64,000 nucleotides of DNA from Ureibacillus sinduriensis BLB-1 = JCM 15800 (GTDB taxonomy: Bacteria > Bacillota > Bacilli > Bacillales_A > Planococcaceae). The notes under the pieces were generated by a model, which saw only the letters and a list, made by a program, of their open reading frames with translations, made no database searches and was not told the origin of the DNA. Numbering within the stretch: position 1 is the stretch's first letter; each line of letters opens with the position of its first letter. The translations under genes were made by a program, and so were the position numbers. Of the stretch, positions 57,432-64,000 are shown piece after piece. The stretch spans positions 248,001 to 312,000 of the forward strand of contig NZ_JPVO01000055.1 of assembly GCF_000772955.1 (NCBI RefSeq), in the 5' to 3' direction.

Positions 57432-57458
57432 ATACTTGTAAAAAATTCGCTTTTTTAT

Positions 57459-57487
57459 TTGTGCTTCATCCGTGGACACCGTATAAT
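57459..57487 (+). promoter_or_regulatory. Promoter of rnjB
   Basis: TTGTGC (57459-57464), a 17-base spacer and a perfect TATAAT (57482-57487). A second TATAAT (57511-57516) is too close to the ribosome site and has no -35. Leader of about 38 bases. Confidence 0.65.
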
Positions 57488-57531
57488 GGGGTATAAGTGG
57501 TTGCGTTCGGTATAATATAGGAGGAAATCAA

Positions 57532-59199
57532 GTGACAAAGACTAAAAACGAAGTAATCCGAGTAATCCCTCTTGGTGGAGTTGGAGAAATCGGGAAATCG
57601 ATGTATGTAATTGAAATCGATGACGAACTTTTCATTGTTGACAGTGGATTAATGTTCCCGGAAGATGAAATGCTTGGAATAGATATCGTCATCCCTGATA
57701 TTACATACTTAGAAGAAAATAAAGAGCGTGTAAAAGGGATCTTCCTAACACATGGACATGAAGATGCAATTGGTTCAATTGCTTATGTACTACAAAAAAT
57801 TAAAGCGCCTGTATATGGTTCCAAATTGACGGTAGCCTTGGCAAAAGAGCATTTAAAAGATTTACAAGTTTCACAGCCTGTGAAGTTTTTTGAAGTAACA
57901 AATAGAAGCCGTATGAATTTTAATTCGACGTATGTAACATTCTTCCATACGACGCATAGTATTCCAGATTCGTTGGGAATTGTTTTCCATACTTCGGAAG
58001 GGGCGATCGTTCATACTGGGGAATTTAAATTTGACCAGTCGGCAAAAGGCAAATTTAAACCGGATATTGCGAAGATGGCACAGTTAGGTGAAGAAGGCGT
58101 ATTTATGTTGCTTTCTGAATCCACTGAAGCAGAACGTCCAGGCCATACAACGAGCGAAGTCGAGATTGAAGAGAAACTAGCAAAATACTTCCATGCTGCA
58201 CCTGCCCGTATACTTGTGGCTGTGTATGCATCGAATTTCATTCGCATTCAGCAGGTTTTCAACCATGCTCAGGAATCAGGTCGAAAAGTGGCCGTTGTTG
58301 GAAAGAGCCTAGAAAAAGTAATCGATATCGGTTTAAATCTTGGCTATCTAACAGTGGACGAAACAACACTTATTCCTGTCAACACAATTCAGAAATATCC
58401 GGATGAGGAGTTAATCATTCTGGTGACAAGCAATCAGGGCGAGCCCTTGGAAGCAATCGATAAAATTGTCCGTAAGCAACACCGTGATATCCGCATAAAA
58501 GATACGGACACAGTGTTAATTACATTTACACCATCACCAGGCATGGAAGTGCAAATGGGAACAGCAATGAACAACCTTGCAAAAGCAGGGGCGAACGTCT
58601 TGGCAGCTGACAAGAAAATTCATGTTTCAGGTCATGGCAGCCAGGAAGATTTAAAAATGATGCTGAACTTGATGAAACCAAAATACTTTATCCCAATCCA
58701 GGGCGAATACAGAATGCTGATTGCCCATTCCAAACTTGCTCAGCAAGTGGGGATGAAAAAGTCACAAATCTTTATCGCCGACAAAGGGGATATCGTGGAA
58801 TACAAAAATGGTAAAATGAGAATGAGCGGCCGTGTTCAAGCAGGCAATGTCTTAATTGACGGAATTGGTGTAGGTGACGTAGGGAACATCGTCTTAAGAG
58901 ATCGTAAATTATTATCACAGGACGGAATTTTCATCGTTGTTGTTACATTAAATCGTGCTCAAAAAAGAATTGCTTCCGGCCCGGAAATTTTATCGCGCGG
59001 ATTTGTTTATGTGCGTGAGTCAGAGGAGTTAATCCTTGAAGCTACTGAACTTGCACGAACAGTTATTGAAAAATATGTCAATAAAGATACTTTTGAATGG
59101 ACAAACATTAAACAAGAAATCCGTGATACACTAAATGCTTATTTATTCCAAAAAACAAAGCGCCGCCCAATGATTATCCCAATAATAATGGAATACTAA
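57532..59199 (+). CDS. rnjB: Ribonuclease J2
   Basis: 555 residues from GTG 57532 (ribosome site TAGGAGGAA). Metallo-beta-lactamase/beta-CASP RNase J. The metal motif reads HGHEDA (74-79): the last His of HxHxDH is Ala, as expected for the weakly active J2 partner of J1. VHTGEFKFDQS, the beta-CASP stretch VTSNQGEPLEA and HVSGHGSQEDLKMML are visible. Position corresponds to ymfA of B. subtilis. Confidence 0.93.
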   Translation: MTKTKNEVIRVIPLGGVGEIGKSMYVIEIDDELFIVDSGLMFPEDEMLGIDIVIPDITYLEENKERVKGIFLTHGHEDAIGSIAYVLQKIKAPVYGSKLTVALAKEHLKDLQVSQPVKFFEVTNRSRMNFNSTYVTFFHTTHSIPDSLGIVFHTSEGAIVHTGEFKFDQSAKGKFKPDIAKMAQLGEEGVFMLLSESTEAERPGHTTSEVEIEEKLAKYFHAAPARILVAVYASNFIRIQQVFNHAQESGRKVAVVGKSLEKVIDIGLNLGYLTVDETTLIPVNTIQKYPDEELIILVTSNQGEPLEAIDKIVRKQHRDIRIKDTDTVLITFTPSPGMEVQMGTAMNNLAKAGANVLAADKKIHVSGHGSQEDLKMMLNLMKPKYFIPIQGEYRMLIAHSKLAQQVGMKKSQIFIADKGDIVEYKNGKMRMSGRVQAGNVLIDGIGVGDVGNIVLRDRKLLSQDGIFIVVVTLNRAQKRIASGPEILSRGFVYVRESEELILEATELARTVIEKYVNKDTFEWTNIKQEIRDTLNAYLFQKTKRRPMIIPIIMEY

Positions 59200-59265
59200 G
59201 CGAGAGTTTAGGTGCGTTGTAGACAATAAAATAAGTTCTTCCTTTGCAATGTGAGGAACCGTCGC

Positions 59266-59315
59266 AACAAAAGGATTTTCTTAACCGTTTCTGGTCGAGG
59301 AAATCCTTTTTGTCT
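59266..59315 (+). terminator. Terminator between rnjB and spoIIIE
   Basis: AAAAGGATTT (59269-59278) pairs with AAATCCTTTT (59301-59310), extended by ACA/TGT, with a 22-base loop. It occupies the site where tepA lies in B. subtilis. Confidence 0.65.
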
Positions 59316-59348
59316 TCAACAAAATTTTTAGAAGAAGGGGTGAAATGA

Positions 59349-61697
59349 ATGGCGGAAAAAAAGACGAAAGCCAAAAAGGGACTACATCCATTAGCATATG
59401 AAATCATCGGGTTATTACTAATTGGTGTGGCCATAATCATCTTCTTTGAATTTGGGGTAGTTGGAAGAACAACCCAAACCATATCGATGTTTTTATTTGG
59501 CAATCTACATATCGTAGTACCGTTCTTTCTGGTGCTGATTGCCGCTTTATTAATGATTAATAGGGAAGGAATAACGTTTACGGATCGCATTGTCCAAGGT
59601 TCGATTTTGATTGTGTGTAGTCTGGCGATTTTCAGCCATAGCGTGCTATTTGAGGAATTGCATAATAGTGACAAATTATTATCTAACTCTGTTATCCGTG
59701 AAACATGGCGTTTATTGATCGATATGGAAGGGATCGAGAAACGCAGTAATGCGATCGGTGGCGGTATTATAGGTGCGTTACTGTTCAGTATGTTCCATGT
59801 TTTATTTGACTCGACCGGTGCAAAAATAGCTGCATGGCTCCTGTTCTTTATCGGTATGATTTTAATTACCGGTAAAGCGCTAGTACCGGTATTGGTTGAT
59901 AATGCGCCAAAATGGAAAAAGAAATTCCCGCGGAGAAAGAAAAGAGCAAAGCCGGTCGTAAAAGATGAGAAAAAAACAAGACGCTCCAGAGCCAAAGATG
60001 AAGGAGTGTCAGATGAGATTGCGGCAACCTCATCAGAGCCAGCACGTGAAAAAAAACAAAAAAGAAAACGGAAGACCGAACCAATATTTGAAGAAGTGAT
60101 TGATGAAGAAGATGACTTTGACGAAGAACCAATCATCTCTGCTTTCACACAACATATCCAGCATAAACAGCCGGAGCCAGCGCAAATTACTATAAAAGAA
60201 GAAGAGCCGGCAATGGTTGATAAGACGAATATCGACGAAGTCATTCAAAAAGCAGTGGAGACAAATGTTGAAAATGTCGATTATCTATTGCCTTCCATGG
60301 ATTTGTTATTACTGCCACCTGCTTATGATCAAAGTGGGGAATACTCCGTTATACAAGCAAATGCGAAAAAGTTGGAGCAAACCTTCCTAAGTTTCGGTGT
60401 GAAAGCTAAAGTGACCCAAGTCCATCTTGGCCCAGCCGTAACAAAATATGAAGTAATGCCCGACGTTGGGGTCAAAGTAAGCAAAATTGTAAGTTTAACA
60501 GATGACTTGGCGTTAGCACTTGCAGCGAAAGATATACGTATGGAAGCACCGATTCCAGGGAAATCGGCAATTGGAATTGAAGTGCCGAATAGCGAAATTG
60601 CAATGGTTACATTGCGGGAGGTTCTTGAGGCGAAAGAAAATAATAAACCAGATTCAAAGTTATTGATCGGCTTCGGTCGCGATATTACAGGCCAAGCCAT
60701 ATTAGCGGAGCTGAATAAGATGCCCCACTTACTTGTGGCGGGTTCAACCGGTAGTGGTAAGTCTGTATGTATCAATGGAATTATCATTTCCATTTTAATG
60801 CGGGCAGCACCGCATGAAGTGAAAATGATGCTGATCGACCCGAAAATGGTAGAGCTGAATGTTTATAACGGAATTCCGCATTTGCTTGCACCCGTTGTAA
60901 CAGATGCACGTAAAGCATCGCAAGCACTGCAAAAAGTGGTTTCGGAAATGGAACGGAGATATGATTTATTTTCCCACACCGGCACAAGAAATATTAAAGG
61001 GTATAACGATCATATTGATAAACACAACCTGCAAACGGAAGAAAAACAACCGAAACTTCCATATATTGTCGTTATCATCGACGAGTTGGCCGATCTTATG
61101 ATGGTGGCTTCCCACGATGTGGAGGATTCTATTACACGATTGGCACAAATGGCGCGTGCTGCTGGAATCCACTTGATTATTGCGACACAACGTCCATCAG
61201 TGGATGTAATTACAGGAGTCATTAAAGCAAATATCCCTTCCCGAATCGCTTTTGCTGTATCATCTGCTATCGATTCGCGCACAATACTAGATATGGGTGG
61301 TGCTGAAAGATTACTTGGAAGAGGTGATATGTTATTCTTGCCGGCTGGCTCATCTAAACCAATACGCGTTCAAGGTTCATTCCTATCTGATGAAGAAGTT
61401 GAAGAAGTTGTGGACTTTGTTATAGAACAACAGAAAGCCCAATATGACGAAGCGATGATACCCACTGATGAACCGGAAAAATCTTTTGAAGACGAAACAG
61501 ACGATTTATATGATGAGGCTGTACAACTTGTCGTCGAGATGCAAACAGCATCCGTTTCCATGCTTCAAAGGCGCTTTAGAATTGGCTACTCCAGAGCGGC
61601 ACGAATAGTAGACCAAATGGAAATCAGGGGAGTGGTTGGTCCTCCGGATGGAAGTCGTCCGAGACAAGTTCTGTTGGATAAAGCAAATGTAGAGTAA
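59349..61697 (+). CDS. spoIIIE: DNA translocase SpoIIIE/FtsK
   Basis: 782 residues. Four or five N-terminal membrane helices (about 15-180), a charged linker (about 195-300), the RecA-like motor with Walker A GSTGSGKS (about 464-471), [19 protein letters not shown] and [16 protein letters not shown], and a C-terminal gamma winged helix ([20 protein letters not shown]). It pumps the chromosome into the forespore. No terminator follows. Confidence 0.97.
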   Translation: MAEKKTKAKKGLHPLAYEIIGLLLIGVAIIIFFEFGVVGRTTQTISMFLFGNLHIVVPFFLVLIAALLMINREGITFTDRIVQGSILIVCSLAIFSHSVLFEELHNSDKLLSNSVIRETWRLLIDMEGIEKRSNAIGGGIIGALLFSMFHVLFDSTGAKIAAWLLFFIGMILITGKALVPVLVDNAPKWKKKFPRRKKRAKPVVKDEKKTRRSRAKDEGVSDEIAATSSEPAREKKQKRKRKTEPIFEEVIDEEDDFDEEPIISAFTQHIQHKQPEPAQITIKEEEPAMVDKTNIDEVIQKAVETNVENVDYLLPSMDLLLLPPAYDQSGEYSVIQANAKKLEQTFLSFGVKAKVTQVHLGPAVTKYEVMPDVGVKVSKIVSLTDDLALALAAKDIRMEAPIPGKSAIGIEVPNSEIAMVTLREVLEAKENNKPDSKLLIGFGRDITGQAILAELNKMPHLLVAGSTGSGKSVCINGIIISILMRAAPHEVKMMLIDPKMVELNVYNGIPHLLAPVVTDARKASQALQKVVSEMERRYDLFSHTGTRNIKGYNDHIDKHNLQTEEKQPKLPYIVVIIDELADLMMVASHDVEDSITRLAQMARAAGIHLIIATQRPSVDVITGVIKANIPSRIAFAVSSAIDSRTILDMGGAERLLGRGDMLFLPAGSSKPIRVQGSFLSDEEVEEVVDFVIEQQKAQYDEAMIPTDEPEKSFEDETDDLYDEAVQLVVEMQTASVSMLQRRFRIGYSRAARIVDQMEIRGVVGPPDGSRPRQVLLDKANVE

Positions 61698-61782
61698 TGG
61701 GTAAAGTTGTTAAATTATTGGGTGATGTGATAATTTTTCTAATTATTGTAGGCTATTACACAACAGTTTTTTGTTTTTACTA

Positions 61783-61811
61783 TTTTCATTATTCAAGAAA
61801 AATGGTATATT
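61783..61811 (+). promoter_or_regulatory. Candidate promoter of the GntR gene
   Basis: TTTTCA (61783-61788), 17 bases, TATATT (61806-61811) preceded by TGG (extended -10). A second option is TTGTTA (61707-61712) with GATAAT (61729-61734, spacer 16). A short frame beginning in the spoIIIE stop covers this area and is not supported as a gene. Confidence 0.55.
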
Positions 61812-61871
61812 ATGAATCGATTAGTAGGAATGTTCAACATCAGATGTCTGATCTTGCGTTGTATGGTGGTG

Positions 61872-62606
61872 ATGGAATTGTCGATAAAAACAGATCATCG
61901 TCATTTATATCTTCAAGTGATTGATCGATTAAAGGCGGATATTGAAAGCGGTATCTATCGTGAAAACGAAAAATTACCTTCAGAATTCGAACTATCGAAA
62001 AAGCTTGGAATAAGTCGAGCAACTCTACGTGAAGCGCTTCGGCTATTGGAAGAGGAAAACATCATCATTAGGCGTCATGGTGTTGGGACATTTGTAAATC
62101 CAAAACCTGTATTTACATCAGGAATTGAAAATTTATCAAGTATCTCCTCCATGATTGAAAATGCTGGAATGACACCAGGGACTCTTCTTTTTGACGCAAC
62201 TGAATGTACTCTAACAGATGATGATCTTGATCGCTTTCAATGTGACAAGGATGACCGAGTATTAACAATTGAACGTGTCAAAACTGCTGATGGGGAGCCG
62301 GTTGTTTATTGTCTAGATAAAGTACTGGCCAAGCATCTTCCAGCTGATTATGTTCAAAACAGAGAAGTATCCATTTTCTCGTCACTTGAACAATCTGGTG
62401 ATATTCATGTTGCTTATGCAGTCACGTACATAGATCCAGTAGGCTATCATGAACAAGTATCACCAATTTTGAATTGTGGTCGAGAAACAGCATTGCTCGT
62501 ATTAAAGCAACTTCATTATGATGATAGTGATCGCGTTGTTCTTTATTCAAAGAACTACTTCAGGGCTGATAAATTCAGCTTCCATGTAATTCGAAAACGG
62601 GTGTAG
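61872..62606 (+). CDS. ymfC: GntR/HutC-family regulator (YmfC type)
   Basis: 244 residues from ATG 61872 (ribosome site TGGTGGTG); upstream in-frame starts fall between promoter and ribosome site. N-terminal winged helix (LYLQVIDRLKADIESGIYRE, LPSEFELSKKLGISRATLRE, about 10-70) and a C-terminal UTRA effector domain (about 95-240). Position after spoIIIE matches ymfC of B. subtilis. It probably controls the next gene, a nucleoside-type binding lipoprotein; this is inferred from adjacency. Confidence 0.88.
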   Translation: MELSIKTDHRHLYLQVIDRLKADIESGIYRENEKLPSEFELSKKLGISRATLREALRLLEEENIIIRRHGVGTFVNPKPVFTSGIENLSSISSMIENAGMTPGTLLFDATECTLTDDDLDRFQCDKDDRVLTIERVKTADGEPVVYCLDKVLAKHLPADYVQNREVSIFSSLEQSGDIHVAYAVTYIDPVGYHEQVSPILNCGRETALLVLKQLHYDDSDRVVLYSKNYFRADKFSFHVIRKRV

Positions 62607-62659
62607 AACATTTCTGAAACAATTTCCTGCTAATTACAAATCTTTGGGGGGTAACACAA

Positions 62660-63742
62660 ATGAAAAAACGTAAATTTGGTTTAGCTCTTGCTTCAATCTT
62701 TGCGGCTGGTTCAATCCTTGCTGCATGTGGCGGAGGCGAAGAAAAAGAAGAAAAAACAACTTCAGATTCTGGCACTACTGAACAAACTTCAGACTTCTCG
62801 GTAGCAATGGTAACTGATACAGGTGGGGTTGATGACAGATCTTTCAACCAATCTACTTGGGAAGGTATCGAAGCTTTTGGTAAAGAAAACGGCCTTGAAA
62901 AAGGCGACGGTGGTTACGACTACCTTCAATCAGCTGCAGAATCTGATTATGTAACTAACTTAAATAGCTTAATTCGTCGTGATTTCGACTTAGTATTTGC
63001 AGTAGGTTTTGCTTTACACAATGCTGTAGCAGAAGTTGCTGATCAACAACAAGATGCGAAAATCGCTATTATCGATGAAGTAGTAGCTGACAAAGAAAAC
63101 GTAGCTTCAATTATGTTCCGTGCAAACGAAGCATCTTACCTTGCTGGTGTAGCAGCAGCTAAAGAAAGCAAGTCTGGTAAAATCGGATTCATCGGTGGTA
63201 TGACTGGTGAAATTATCGGTGGATTCCAAGCTGGTTTCGAAGCTGGTGTAGCAGCAGTTAACCCTGATATCGTAGTTGACGTTGAATATGCAGAAAGCTT
63301 TACTGATGCTGCAAAAGGTCAACAAATTGCTAAAAGAATGTATGATTCTGGTGTAGATATTATCTTCCACGCAGCTGGTGGTGTTGGTAACGGTTTATTC
63401 ACAGAAGCAAAAGAACGTAAAGCGAAAGATCCTAACGCTAATGTATGGGCAATCGGTGTTGACCGTGACCAATATGACGAAGGAAAAGTCGATGATTCAA
63501 CAAACATCATGTTAACATCTGTATTGAAACGTGTTGACGTTGCAGCTCAAGAAGTTGCTAAATTAGCTCAAGAAGGTAAATTCCCTGGCGGAGAGTTAAT
63601 TACTTACGGTTTAAGTGACGGTGGAGTAGACCTAGCTGATTCTCGTGGTGCAATTTCTGAAGAAACAATGACGACAGTTGAAGAATACAAGCAAAAAATC
63701 ATTGATGGTGAAATCACGGTTCCAGAACAACCAGAAAAATAA
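62660..63742 (+). CDS. BMP-family substrate-binding lipoprotein
   Basis: 360 residues. Lipoprotein signal with lipobox LAAC (Cys23), then a short Glu/Thr-rich linker. Mature domain of the BMP/Med/NupN family: AMVTDTGGVDDRSFNQSTWE, then VGFALHNAV, GFIGGMTGEIIGGFQAGFEA, and VWAIGVDRDQYDEG. These bind purine nucleosides for an ABC importer; the ATPase and permease genes would lie beyond the window. Ribosome site TTGGGGGG. Confidence 0.93.
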   Translation: MKKRKFGLALASIFAAGSILAACGGGEEKEEKTTSDSGTTEQTSDFSVAMVTDTGGVDDRSFNQSTWEGIEAFGKENGLEKGDGGYDYLQSAAESDYVTNLNSLIRRDFDLVFAVGFALHNAVAEVADQQQDAKIAIIDEVVADKENVASIMFRANEASYLAGVAAAKESKSGKIGFIGGMTGEIIGGFQAGFEAGVAAVNPDIVVDVEYAESFTDAAKGQQIAKRMYDSGVDIIFHAAGGVGNGLFTEAKERKAKDPNANVWAIGVDRDQYDEGKVDDSTNIMLTSVLKRVDVAAQEVAKLAQEGKFPGGELITYGLSDGGVDLADSRGAISEETMTTVEEYKQKIIDGEITVPEQPEK

Positions 63743-63756
63743 TTACTTAATTTGAT

Positions 63757-63791
63757 CATGAAGGCTAGCTTTGCTAGTCTTCATGTTTTGT
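63757..63791 (+). terminator. Terminator after the BMP lipoprotein
   Basis: CATGAAGGCTAGC (63757-63769) pairs with GCTAGTCTTCATG (63773-63785), 13 pairs with one GU and a three-base loop, followed by TTTTG. In binding-protein operons such a hairpin often lets the first gene be made in excess over the transporter genes. Confidence 0.85.
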
Positions 63792-63952
63792 AAACAAATA
63801 ATCGTGTAAATCTTCAGTAAAGTTTGAATTATGTACATAATAAACATTTCCGTGGCGCAGTACTCAATGGAAATCTCGAAATCAAGTGAAAGTTGTTGCA
63901 TATAAATAAACGCACGTAACGATCTAATTAGTTTTCAGAATAAAGAAATTTG

Positions 63953-63966
63953 TGAAAGCGCTTTTT
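63953..63966. promoter_or_regulatory. cre-like site at the window end
   Basis: TGAAAGCGCTTTTT (63953-63966) matches the CcpA consensus TGWNANCGNTNWCA at all defined positions except the last two. It lies in the gene-free right end (63792-64000), ahead of whatever follows, perhaps the transporter genes. Confidence 0.5.
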
Positions 63967-64000
63967 GTCAAAAGCCTTTCATAGCTTGAATTGATAGATG

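Noticed and set aside
61697-61924. 75-codon frame starting in the spoIIIE stop codon
   Set aside because: It overlaps the promoters and start of the GntR gene in another frame, has no family resemblance, and no ribosome site of its own.

Overview
The window is a block of housekeeping and motility chromosome from a low-GC, endospore-forming, flagellated Firmicute. The gene order is essentially that of the Bacillus subtilis fla/che to spoIIIE segment: fliI through swrB, rpsB-tsf-pyrH-frr-uppS-cdsA-dxr-rasP-proS-polC, rimP-nusA-ylxR-ylxQ-infB-ylxP-rbfA-truB-ribF-rpsO-pnp, mlpA-ymxH-dpaA-dpaB-asd-dapA, rnjB, spoIIIE, a GntR regulator. Dipicolinate synthase and SpoIIIE show that it is, or descends from, a spore former. 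AT-rich codon use and departures from the B. subtilis order (extra genes around sigD; no ylxY, dapG or tepA) suggest a Planococcaceae/Caryophanaceae-type Bacillales such as Lysinibacillus or Solibacillus, but the genus is an inference.

Layout. 1-21746: one long + strand flagellar and chemotaxis operon, cut at its left end inside fliI, with many overlapping or abutting genes; it covers the export ATPase, rod/hook genes, C-ring switch (FliM, FliY, CheY), export gate (FliOPQR, FlhBA), FlhF/FlhG and CheB-CheA-CheW-CheC-CheD. An unrecognised two-helix membrane gene follows cheD, then a terminator. 21747-23840: sigD with an apparent promoter of its own, a small unknown gene and swrB. 23841-46910: translation, lipid, isoprenoid, replication and transcription genes in several units separated by good terminators; intergenic regions beside ribosomal protein genes are rich in RNA structure. 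46911-55335: pnp, a decayed ABC-permease fragment on the - strand, mlpA, the sporulation dipicolinate operon behind a sigma-K-type promoter, asd and dapA. 55336-57531: the one clearly accessory stretch, holding a NERD-domain gene on the - strand, a 15-unit 52-bp tandem repeat array with no indels, and a C-rich segment whose - strand could form a G-quadruplex. 57532-64000: RNase J2, SpoIIIE, a GntR/YmfC-type regulator and a BMP-family lipoprotein; the window ends in a regulatory region with a cre-like site.

How the genes work together. The first third builds and steers the flagellum and makes its sigma factor. The middle supports protein synthesis, RNA decay, envelope precursors and DNA replication. 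The mlpA-dapA block routes aspartate semialdehyde to dihydrodipicolinate, then to lysine, peptidoglycan or, in the mother cell, spore dipicolinate.

The least explained items are the 52-bp array (period equal to five helical turns, an invariant TGWCAC core, no coding capacity), the adjacent G-run motif, two small unrecognised genes around sigD, a stem-loop that separates the Shine-Dalgarno sequence of swrD from its start codon, and structured regions after rpsB, ylxP and rpsO. No CRISPR array, rRNA, tRNA, insertion sequence or phage genes were seen.
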